Source of the DNA: Enterovibrio sp045679545
Lineage (GTDB): Bacteria; Pseudomonadota; Gammaproteobacteria; Enterobacterales; Vibrionaceae
Direction of reading: 5' to 3'
Assembly: GCF_045679545.1 (NCBI RefSeq)
Contig: NZ_CP166194.1
Location: forward strand, 496,001 to 560,000
Length of the DNA stretch: 64,000 bases
Of the stretch, positions 7,640-16,900 are shown piece after piece. A program made the translations under genes and the position numbers. Each line of letters starts with the position of its first letter. Position 1 is the first letter of the stretch. Under the pieces are notes generated by a model. It was given only the letters and a program-made list of their open reading frames with translations. It was not told where the DNA came from and did no database searches.

Positions 7640-10600
7640 TTACTGCGCCTGAATACGCAGCTCTGCTGCGCTTCGGCTTTGGTGACCCAGCAGTGAACGT
7701 ACGTCCGCTGCTGTTGGTTTCACCAGATAGAATTTACTGATCCATTGTTCAAAGTCCGCGAGAATTTCTTGTGCGCGGCTCGAGCCTGTCAGCTCAAGGT
7801 GTTGATCAATCAGACCACGGAGGTGTTCCTGATGAATAGGCAGTTTGTCGAGTGACAAGGCTTCCACCAGCTCAGGGTTGACTCGCCCTGTGAAATCGCC
7901 TGTTTCATCCAGCACATACGCAAAGCCGCCTGTCATGCCCGCACCGAAGTTGACGCCGCAGTGGCCAAGGATAGCCACGATGCCGCCTGTCATGTATTCG
8001 CACGCATTGTCGCCAGCACCTTCTACAACCGCCAATGAGCCAGAGTTGCGCACAGCAAAACGTTCACCTGCTGTTCCTGCTGCAAATAATTTGCCGCCCG
8101 TCGCACCGTACAAACAGGTATTGCCTATGATGGTGGATTCGTGAGTACGGAATGCCGAACCAACCGGTGGTTTGATAACGATTTTTCCGCCAGCCATGCC
8201 CTTACCCACATAGTCGTTGGCATCACCAGTGAGCGTAATATTGACGCCACCAGCATTCCAAACACCGAGGGATTGCCCGGCTGTGCCTTGCAATTGGATA
8301 TTGAGTGGCGTGGCCACCATACCTTGGTTGCCGTAACGCTTAGCGATCGCGCCTGATAAGGTCGCACCAATAGAACGGTCGGTATTTTTAACATTGAGAT
8401 ACGTGCTCGCAGGCTGACGTTTTTCAATGGAATCGGCAAAGGTGCCCATCAGTGTTTGGTTCAGCAATCCTTTGTCAAATGGAGGGTTCGGCTCTCTCCA
8501 ATAAACATCTTTTCCTGCCACTGGGGTTGGGCTCTCAAGGATACCGCTCAGATCCAGCTTGAGCTGTTTGGCTGTGAATCCATCAACGGCTTCTAGCAAG
8601 TCGGTACGACCAATTAAATCCGTGAGTTTCTCTACGCCAAGCTCCGCCATGAGTTCGCGAACTTCTTCGGCAAGACCTTTGAAGAAATTCATGACCTGCT
8701 CAGGCAAGCCTTTGAAATAGTCGCGGCGCAATGTGTCATCTTGGGTTGCAACACCTGTAGCGCAGTTGTTCAAGTGACAAATACGTAAGTATTTACAGCC
8801 CAGCGCAACCATGGGGGCAGTACCAAAGCCGAAGCTTTCTGCCCCCAGAATGGTCGCTTTGATGATGTCTAAACCCGTTTTCAATCCGCCATCGACTTGA
8901 AGGCGAATCTTATGACGAAGGCCGTTAGCAACCAGTGCTTGTTGCGTTTCAGCAAGGCCAAGCTCCCAAGGGCTACCGGCATACTTCACCGAAGTCAGTG
9001 GACTTGCTCCTGTGCCGCCGTCATAACCCGAAATAGTGATGAGGTCTGCGTAGGCCTTCGCCACGCCGACGGCAATCGTACCCACGCCGGGCTCAGATAC
9101 CAGTTTCACAGACACCAGTGCATCAGGATTCACTTGTTTGAGGTCGAAAATCAGCTGGGCTAAATCTTCGATTGAGTAAATATCATGATGTGGCGGCGGT
9201 GAAATCAATGTCACGCCTTGCACAGAGTGGCGCAGGCGCGCAATTTCTGCGGTGACTTTGTGTCCCGGTAGTTGTCCGCCTTCACCTGGTTTCGCGCCTT
9301 GTGCCACTTTGATTTGCAGCACGTCAGCGTTGGTCAGGTAGTGCGGTGTGACGCCAAATCGACCTGATGCAATTTGTTTGATGCGCGAGTTACGTTCAGA
9401 GTTGAAACGACGCGGGTCTTCGCCACCTTCGCCTGAGTTGGAATTACCGCCAAGTCGGTTCATGGCAATTGCGAGGGCTTCGTGCGCTTCAGGGCTCAAG
9501 GCACCGATCGACATGGCGGCCGAGTCGAAGCGTTTAAACAGTTCGCTGGCGGGTTCAACATGCTCAAGGGCGGTTGGTTTTTCAACGGGCTTGAGGCGCA
9601 TTAAATCGCGAAGTGATGAAACGGGGCGACTGTTAACCGTGTCGGCATAGGTCTTGTAATCGACACTTTCACCAGATTTCACGGCAGATTGCAGCGTGTT
9701 CACAACATCTGGGTTATACGCGTGGTATTCGCCATCATGAACATACTTGAGCAAACCACCGAGTTCGAGCGGTTTACGCTTGAGCCATGCGCGACGTGAT
9801 AGGTTGATCAAATCTTGTTGGAAATCATCGAAATCCGCACCTTGAATACGACTCGCCACTCCTTTGAAACAAAGGTTCACGACATTGTCGTTCAAACCTA
9901 CGGCTTCAAATAGCTGAGAACAACGATACGAGGCGATCGTCGAAATGCCCATCTTCGACATGATCTTAAACAGGCCTTTTTGGATGCCATTTCGGAAGTT
10001 TAATGTCGCTTCCGCGATGGTTTTAGCGATGACCTTGTTGTCGACCATCTTGGCAATAGATTCATAAGCCAGGTACGGATAAACCGCTGTTGCGCCAAAG
10101 CCAAGCAAAACGGCAAATTGGTGTGGGTCACGGGCGGATGCGGTTTCGACCACAATGTTGGCGTCACAACGCAAATTCGCATTCACCAAACGTTGCTGCA
10201 CAGCACCGACTGCCATGGCTGCAGGGATAGGGAGCTTATCTTTCGCGATGCCGCGATCTGACAAGACAATTAACACGGTGCCAGCTCGAACAACGCGCTC
10301 TACTTGGTCACAAATATCAACAATGGCTTGCTTGAGATCTTTTTCTTCTGGGTTGAAATTGATGTCGATGATGCTGTTTTGGTAATACTCATCGTCCAGT
10401 TCAAGCAATTGCACCATGTCCGAATAGAGCAGAACAGGGCTTTTAAAAGAGACGCGGTGCGCATGACCGTCGGTTTCAGAGAAAACGTTTTTCTCACGAC
10501 CAATAGAGGTTGCCAGTGACATGACATGGTTTTCACGCAATGGATCGATCGGTGGGTTAGTCACCTGCGCGAATTTTTGACGGAAGTAATCCGCCACATT

Positions 10601-12106
10601 TCGGGCTTTAGATGAGAGCACGGCCATAGGGGTGTCATCACCCATTGAGCCTGTGGCTTCTTGGCCAATATCACCGAGCACGCGCAACACTTGGTCGAGT
10701 TCTTCACCAGACACGCCATACAGTTTTTGATAAGTCTGAAGCTCATCATCATCCATACTGCGTTGGCTGTCTCTTGTGCTCGGGTCCATGTCTTCAAACG
10801 GGGTAAGACGTCGAACGTTTTTATCGAGCCATGCTTTATACGGGTGGCGACTTTTCAGGTCGTTATCAATATCGGCGGAGTGCCATACTTCACCTTCAAA
10901 GGTATCGATAACCAGCAATTCGCCCGGTCCGACACGACCTTTCTCTGCGACTTCGTCAGGCGCGTAATCCCAGATGCCGACTTCAGACGCCAAGGTAATG
11001 AGCTTGTCTTTGGTGACAACATAGCGTGCAGGGCGCAGGCCATTTCGGTCAAGGTTACATGCTGCGTATCGACCGTCTGACATTACGATGCCGGCAGGGC
11101 CATCCCATGGCTCCATGTGCATGGAGTTAAAGTCATAAAATGCGCGTAAATCTTCATCCATATCTGGGTGGTTTTGCCACGCAGGTGGCACAAGCATGCG
11201 CATGGCGCGGAATAAATCCATGCCGCCAGCAAGAAAGACTTCAAGCATGTTATCAAGGCTTGAGCTGTCTGAGCCTGTTTCGTTTACAAACGGTGCAGCT
11301 TGCTCTAAATCGGGCAGCAACGGCGATTTGAATTTGTAAGCACGGGCCCGTGCCCATTGGCGGTTGCCTTCAATGGTGTTGATTTCGCCATTGTGCGCCA
11401 AATAGCGGAATGGCTGTGCAAGTGGCCATTTGGGTTTGGTGTTGGTGGAAAAGCGCTGGTGGAACAAACAAATCGAAGATTCGAGACGTAAGTCAGCGAG
11501 ATCGAGATAAAAGCGCGGCAGATCCGCCGGCATACACAAGCCTTTGTAGACAATGGTTCGTGTGGAGAGGCTCGTGATATAAAAATCAGGGTCTTCTTGA
11601 AGGGCTTTTTCAGCGCGACGACGCGCAATATACAAACGGCGCTCAAGGTCACGAGCACGCCAGCCAGCAGGGCCATTGATGAAGACTTGTTCTATTGTCG
11701 GAACTGAGCTTAGGGCGATTTCACCTAACACATCAGCATTGGTTGGTACTTCGCGCCAACCGACAATTGACAGGGTTTCGGCTTCGATTTCACGTTCAAA
11801 GATCGCTTTTGCTTGTTTGGCTTTTTCGGGATCTTTGCTCAGGAAAATCATGCCGACGCCGTAGAGTTTACTGAGGGTCCAGTTATTCTCTTCAGCGATA
11901 ACGCGAAAAAAGGAATCGGGCTTTTGAAGTAATAAGCCGCAACCATCGCCAGTTTTCCCATCGGCGTTAATCGCGCCGCGGTGGGTCATTCGGTCAAGTG
12001 CGGATATAGCGGTTCGGACAAGTTTGTGGCTTGCCTCGCCCTCAGTGTGGGCAATGAGGCCAAAGCCGCAGTTGTCTTTCTCCAGCATCGGATCATACAG
12101 CGACAT
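7640..12106 (-). CDS. gltB: Glutamate synthase large subunit, E. coli-like
   Basis: A 1488-residue alpha subunit of glutamate synthase, making two glutamates from glutamine and 2-oxoglutarate. Domains in order: class II glutamine amidotransferase whose N-terminal nucleophile is Cys13 (in EKDNCGFG, exposed after removal of a short propeptide), central domain, FMN-binding synthase domain, and C-terminal beta-helix repeats (GANDYVGKGMAGG). The 3Fe-4S cysteines are in CKYLRICHLNNC. The ATG at 12106 is chosen because AAGGGAGA precedes it; a longer frame starts 17 codons earlier inside the leader hairpins. It is first in gltB-gltD. A putative promoter and a three-hairpin leader lie upstream. Confidence 0.95.
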   Translation of the reverse strand: MSLYDPMLEKDNCGFGLIAHTEGEASHKLVRTAISALDRMTHRGAINADGKTGDGCGLLLQKPDSFFRVIAEENNWTLSKLYGVGMIFLSKDPEKAKQAKAIFEREIEAETLSIVGWREVPTNADVLGEIALSSVPTIEQVFINGPAGWRARDLERRLYIARRRAEKALQEDPDFYITSLSTRTIVYKGLCMPADLPRFYLDLADLRLESSICLFHQRFSTNTKPKWPLAQPFRYLAHNGEINTIEGNRQWARARAYKFKSPLLPDLEQAAPFVNETGSDSSSLDNMLEVFLAGGMDLFRAMRMLVPPAWQNHPDMDEDLRAFYDFNSMHMEPWDGPAGIVMSDGRYAACNLDRNGLRPARYVVTKDKLITLASEVGIWDYAPDEVAEKGRVGPGELLVIDTFEGEVWHSADIDNDLKSRHPYKAWLDKNVRRLTPFEDMDPSTRDSQRSMDDDELQTYQKLYGVSGEELDQVLRVLGDIGQEATGSMGDDTPMAVLSSKARNVADYFRQKFAQVTNPPIDPLRENHVMSLATSIGREKNVFSETDGHAHRVSFKSPVLLYSDMVQLLELDDEYYQNSIIDINFNPEEKDLKQAIVDICDQVERVVRAGTVLIVLSDRGIAKDKLPIPAAMAVGAVQQRLVNANLRCDANIVVETASARDPHQFAVLLGFGATAVYPYLAYESIAKMVDNKVIAKTIAEATLNFRNGIQKGLFKIMSKMGISTIASYRCSQLFEAVGLNDNVVNLCFKGVASRIQGADFDDFQQDLINLSRRAWLKRKPLELGGLLKYVHDGEYHAYNPDVVNTLQSAVKSGESVDYKTYADTVNSRPVSSLRDLMRLKPVEKPTALEHVEPASELFKRFDSAAMSIGALSPEAHEALAIAMNRLGGNSNSGEGGEDPRRFNSERNSRIKQIASGRFGVTPHYLTNADVLQIKVAQGAKPGEGGQLPGHKVTAEIARLRHSVQGVTLISPPPHHDIYSIEDLAQLIFDLKQVNPDALVSVKLVSEPGVGTIAVGVAKAYADLITISGYDGGTGASPLTSVKYAGSPWELGLAETQQALVANGLRHKIRLQVDGGLKTGLDIIKATILGAESFGFGTAPMVALGCKYLRICHLNNCATGVATQDDTLRRDYFKGLPEQVMNFFKGLAEEVRELMAELGVEKLTDLIGRTDLLEAVDGFTAKQLKLDLSGILESPTPVAGKDVYWREPNPPFDKGLLNQTLMGTFADSIEKRQPASTYLNVKNTDRSIGATLSGAIAKRYGNQGMVATPLNIQLQGTAGQSLGVWNAGGVNITLTGDANDYVGKGMAGGKIVIKPPVGSAFRTHESTIIGNTCLYGATGGKLFAAGTAGERFAVRNSGSLAVVEGAGDNACEYMTGGIVAILGHCGVNFGAGMTGGFAYVLDETGDFTGRVNPELVEALSLDKLPIHQEHLRGLIDQHLELTGSSRAQEILADFEQWISKFYLVKPTAADVRSLLGHQSRSAAELRIQAQ

Positions 12107-12123
12107 TGCAATTCTCCCTTGCG

Positions 12124-12189
12124 ACTGCTCCAAGCAGTGACTGCAGTTTGATGCCATCCTGGCATCTAGGCCGAGTTATTGAACTCGGC
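12124..12189 (-). promoter_or_regulatory. Three-hairpin leader of gltB (first copy)
   Basis: Three perfect inverted repeats lie in the gltB leader: GCCGAGTT/AACTCGGC (12170-12189, 8 bp, 4-base loop), ATGCCA/TGGCAT (12151-12165, 6 bp, 3-base loop) and ACTGCT/AGCAGT (12124-12138, 6 bp, 3-base loop). The last ends three bases before the Shine-Dalgarno region. None has a T-run, so they are not simple terminators. They could control RNA stability or translation; function is inferred. Confidence 0.5.
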
Positions 12190-12209
12190 ATTATTTATTC
12201 CGGCCGATC

Positions 12210-12238
12210 AACTTATCGGTTAATGAGGATTAGGTCAA
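12210..12238 (-). promoter_or_regulatory. Putative sigma70 promoter of gltB (first copy)
   Basis: On the minus strand TTGACC (12238-12233) and TAAGTT (12215-12210) are separated by 17 bases. The start would be near 12203, giving a leader of about 97 bases that holds the three hairpins. The rest of the 366-base gap between the two glt pairs holds only this promoter, the leader and the terminator of the upstream pair; I see no gene in it. Confidence 0.4.
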
Positions 12239-12415
12239 ATTTCGTCACATGACATTAACCTTGTTTGTAAACAGATATATATGTCGAATTCTAGGGGTGC
12301 AAGTAGCATTTTATGGTGGTTTTTTTAACTCTGTCGCAGAGATTAACTTGTTCGAGGGCGGAGAGTAATTAGCGGTTGTTGTCGGATTTTATTCATTGAA
12401 GGGAAAGGCGGGCTG

Positions 12416-12444
12416 AAATAAAAAAGCCAGCCGCAGGGGCTGGC
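12416..12444 (-). terminator. Rho-independent terminator after gltD (second copy)
   Basis: The stem GCCAGCC (12426-12432) / GGCTGGC (12438-12444) with loop GCAGG is followed on the minus strand by a T-rich run. It ends the second gltB-gltD pair, so the two pairs are separate transcription units. Confidence 0.88.
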
Positions 12445-12472
12445 AAAACTGGAAGATAACACTTACTTATAA

Positions 12473-13942
12473 TTATGCGGAGAGCATCAAGGAGTCCGCT
12501 TTGGCCTCAAGATGCGTATCACCCATGAGATAAGTATCGATTGCACGGGCGCATTCGCGACCTTCGTTAATACAACGTACCACCAGAGACTGACCTGTAC
12601 GCATATCACCAGCGGCAAATACACCTTTTTGGCTAGTCTGGTAACCGTTTGTTGCCACATTGCCACGATCGTCGATAGCAATATCAAGTTGCGCCAATAC
12701 ACCATGTGGTTCTGGGTGTAAGAAGCCCATTGCTAGAAATGCTTGGTCACAGGGGATCACTCGCTCAGAACCTGCGACTTCTTCAAAGCCTGGGCGTTCA
12801 CCTGGCGCTGCATCTTTCCACACGATATCCGCGATTCGCAGGGCTTTTACATTGCCAGCATCATCACCGATAAACTCTTTGGTTAAGATGTTCCAATGAC
12901 GATCACAACCTTCTTCGTGAGACGTCGAGGTACGCATGATCATTGGGTATTGTGGCCAAGGCATATTGGCAGGGCGCTTCTCTGGTGGGATCGGCATGAT
13001 CTCAACCTGAGTGATGCTTTTCGCACCATGGCGGTTTGATGTGCCGACACAGTCAGAACCGGTATCACCCCCACCAATCACGACAACATGCTTGCCTTTG
13101 GCGTGGATTTCTTCGGTTTTCAGATCCATTCCGTTTGCACGGCGGTTGTTCTGACCGAGAAACTCCATCGCGAAGTGAACACCTTTGAGTTCGCGACCTG
13201 GAATAGGCAAGTCACGCGGGACAGTAGAGCCACCCGTTAGCAGTACCACGTCGAAATCTTGGCGAATTTGTTGTGCGTTAACAGTGACACCCACGTGCGC
13301 GTTAACCACGAACTCAACACCTGCTTCGGCCATTAGATCGATCTTACGATCAATGATGTCCATGCCCAATTTGAAATCAGGGATACCGAAACGAAGCAGA
13401 CCACCAACTTTCTCGTCGCGCTCAAACACTGTCACGTTATGACCTGCGCTGTTCAACTGCTCTGCTGCAGACAAACCTGCAGGACCTGAACCTATGATGG
13501 CGATTTTTTTGCCGGTGCGAGATGTTGGGATCTTCGGCTTGGCATAGCCTTCTCGGTACGCGGTCTCAACGATGGTTTTTTCGATATTACAAATCGTAAT
13601 CGGATCTTGGTTAATGCCCAACACACACGATGTTTCACAAGGCGCGGGGCATACCCGGCCTGTGAATTCAGGGAAGTTGTTGGTTGAGCTCAAGATGTTC
13701 CACGCTTCTTCCCAGCTGTCGCGGTACACCGCGTCATTGAACTCAGGAATGATGTTACCGATTGGGCAGCCGTTATGACAAAACGGAACACCACAATCCA
13801 TACAGCGTGCTGATTGCTCATTAATTTTTTTACCAAACTCTTCGTTCAGGACAAATTCCTTATTGTCTTGAATACGAACAGCGGGGTCTTTCTTGGCCGG
13901 TAATTCACGGCCAAATTCCATAAAACCTGTTGGCTTACCCAT
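12473..13942 (-). CDS. gltD: Glutamate synthase small subunit, second type
   Basis: A 489-residue glutamate synthase beta subunit of a different lineage from the copy at 6214-7629. Both 4Fe-4S cysteine sets are present (CMDCGVPFCHNGCPIGNIIP near residue 47 and CPAPCETSC near residue 99). The FAD loop is AIIGSGPAGLSAA near residue 149 and the NADPH loop VVIGGGDTGSDC near residue 287. It has an insertion between the NADPH loop and the C-terminal FAD contact AAGDMRTGQSLVV, which the shorter copy lacks. The start overlaps the gltB stop by eight bases, pointing to translational coupling. The function is the same electron relay from NAD(P)H to its own large subunit. Confidence 0.95.
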   Translation of the reverse strand: MGKPTGFMEFGRELPAKKDPAVRIQDNKEFVLNEEFGKKINEQSARCMDCGVPFCHNGCPIGNIIPEFNDAVYRDSWEEAWNILSSTNNFPEFTGRVCPAPCETSCVLGINQDPITICNIEKTIVETAYREGYAKPKIPTSRTGKKIAIIGSGPAGLSAAEQLNSAGHNVTVFERDEKVGGLLRFGIPDFKLGMDIIDRKIDLMAEAGVEFVVNAHVGVTVNAQQIRQDFDVVLLTGGSTVPRDLPIPGRELKGVHFAMEFLGQNNRRANGMDLKTEEIHAKGKHVVVIGGGDTGSDCVGTSNRHGAKSITQVEIMPIPPEKRPANMPWPQYPMIMRTSTSHEEGCDRHWNILTKEFIGDDAGNVKALRIADIVWKDAAPGERPGFEEVAGSERVIPCDQAFLAMGFLHPEPHGVLAQLDIAIDDRGNVATNGYQTSQKGVFAAGDMRTGQSLVVRCINEGRECARAIDTYLMGDTHLEAKADSLMLSA

Positions 13943-16900
13943 TTACAGCCTCCACTTCTTCCTTGTTTTCGGCTTCCGCTTTACGTTGTTCCAGTACTGC
14001 TTTGTAATCACGAGGCATGACTTTAACAACGCGCTTGAGGTTTTCTTCAACGTTAGACAAGAAGGTCTCAGCGACTGAACTGCTGGTAAGTGCGTGGTGT
14101 TTACCAATCATCTTTTTAAGCAATTCAATGTCTTCAGCGTCAAGCGGATCTAAATCAACCAATTCAGGGTTGAGCTTGGACTCAAAGTTCTCAAACTGAT
14201 CCCAGATATAAGCAACACCGCCACTCATACCTGCGGCAAAGTTACGACCGGTTTGACCCAGAATGACAGCAACACCGCCCGTCATGTATTCACAGCCGTG
14301 ATCACCGATACCTTCGACAACCACTTTTGCGCCTGAGTTACGCACACAGAAACGTTCGCCCGCAACACCGCGAATGAATGATTCACCAGAGGTCGCGCCG
14401 TAGAAACAGACGTTACCCACGATGATGTTGTCTTCTGCGATGATGTCACTCTTCGCATCTGGGTATAGCACCAATGTGCCGCCTGATAGACCTTTACCCC
14501 AGTAGTCATTTGCATCACCTTCCACTTCGAACGCCACGCCTTTAGCAAGGAATGCGCCGAAGCTTTGGCCCGCTGAACCTTTGAACTTCACGTTCATTTG
14601 TTGCGGCAAGCCTTGGTCTTTGTAAATCTTCGAAATTTCGTTCGAGAGCATGGTGCCTGCGCTACGGTCTGTGTTGACGATAGCAAACTCTGTATCCACC
14701 TTACGCCCTTCATAAAGCGCGCTAGATGCGGCTTCAATCAAACGGCGGTCCAGAACGGCTTCCAAGCTGTGGTTTTGTTCACGTTGGCAGTACATGCCGT
14801 CGCCTTCGCGTGGCTCTTCTTTGTGAAGTACCACATTCAGATCAAGGTTCTTGTATTTCCAGTGACCTACATCGCTGCGCACTTTCAGGTGCTGAGACTG
14901 ACCAACCATTTCGTTAATGGTGCGGTAGCCAAGCTCTGCCATCACTTCACGCAAGCCTTCGGCCATGTAAGTGAAGAAGGTCACGATGTCTTCTACGCGA
15001 CCGTCAAAGCGCTCACGCAGCGTTTTGTCTTGGGTTGCAATACCAACAGGACAGGTGTTGAGGTGACACTTACGCATCATGATACAACCTTCAACCACCA
15101 GCGCTGCTGTTGCGACGCCCCATTCTTCAGCACCAAGCAAGGTTGCCACGGCAAGGTCGCGAGGTGTTTTCATCTGACCATCAGATTGCACGACGATACG
15201 GTTACGAAGACCATTCTTGAGCAGCGTTTGGTGCGTTTCCGCTAGACCCAGTTCCCACGGTAGACCTGCGTGTTTGATCGAAGACAGTGGTGATGCACCT
15301 GTACCGCCATCAAAACCTGCAATCAGTACGACGTCGGCTTTTGCTTTCGCAACGCCTGATGCAATGGTACCGACACCGGCTTCTGATACTAACTTGACGT
15401 TAATACGTGCTTCGCGGTTGGCGTTTTTCAGATCGTAGATCAGCTGCGCCAAGTCTTCTATGGAGTAAATGTCATGGTGTGGTGGTGGCGAAATCAAGCC
15501 AACCCCAGGGGTTGAGTGACGTGTGCGACCAATCCAATCATCAACTTTGTGCCCCGGTAGCTGACCACCTTCGCCAGGCTTCGCGCCTTGTGCCATTTTG
15601 ATTTGTAGCTCAGCGGCGTTGGTGAGGTAGTACGACGTCACACCGAAGCGACCGGATGCTACTTGCTTAATGGCAGAACGTTCCCAGTCACCATTTTCTT
15701 TTTTCTCGAAACGGATTGGGTCTTCACCGCCTTCACCGGAGTTCGATTTCGCGCCGATGCGGTTCATCGCGACAGCCAACGTAGAGTGGGCTTCGTGGGA
15801 AATAGAACCAAAGCTCATAGCGCCAGTTGCAAAGCGTTTTAAGATGCTTTCAATCGGCTCGACTTCTTCCAGAGGAATGCTGCCCGCTGGATTTTTCACG
15901 AAGTCGAATTGGCTACGCAATGTTGCTGCGTTGTCGCCTTGGCTATCAACTGCGCGGCAGTATTCTTTAAACTGTTTGATGTCTTTGTTGCGCGTTGAAT
16001 TTTGCAGCAAGTGGATGGTTTCAGGGTTAAACAGATGTTTTTCACCACGTTGTTTCCACTGATAAACACCCCCTACATCTAGCATTTGAACTGGGATTTC
16101 ACGCGTTGGATAACCGACACGATGACGTACCAGTGTCTCTTTGGCGATGTCATCAATGCTTAGGCCTTGTATGCGAGAAACCGTACCGGTGAAGTACTTA
16201 TCAACCACTGCTTTACTGATACCCAGCGCTTCGAAAATCTGAGCACCATGGTATGACTGTAGCGTCGAGATACCCATTTTCGAAAAGATTTTCAGCAAAC
16301 CAGCGTTGATGGCCTTGCGGTAGTTCTCAAACAACACGTCCACATCAGCTTCAGGATCGAGCTTCTTCGTGCGCTGCAAATCGACCAAAGTTTCGTAGAC
16401 CAGGTAGGGGTTAACAGCATTCGCGCCATAGCCAACGAGTGTGGCGAAGTGATGGGTTTCACGCGCGTCACCCGTTTCGATAACGATGTCGGCTTTTGCA
16501 CGCAAGCCTTTTCGGATCAGGTGGTGGTGAACAGCACCAACTGCGAGCATCGCAGGGATGGCTGCATGGTTAGAGTTCACGGCACGGTCAGTCAGCAAAA
16601 TGATCGAGTAACCGTCGTTGACAGCATCTTCAGCGTATTGGCAGATACGTTTCAATGCGCGTTCCAGCTTGCCCGGTTCACCGCTTGCGCGGAATACGAT
16701 ATCGAGCGTTTTTGCTTGGAGGTGATCGTTATCAATCGCACGAAGTTTTTCGAGTTCTGCATTGCTCAGTATTGGGGTTTCCAGTTCAACTTTGCGGCAG
16801 TGTTCAGGGGTTTCAATCAGCAGGTTTTGGTCTTTACCCAAGTAGGTTTTCAAAGACATAACCATGCGCTCGCGGATCGGATCGATCGGCGGGTTGGTGA

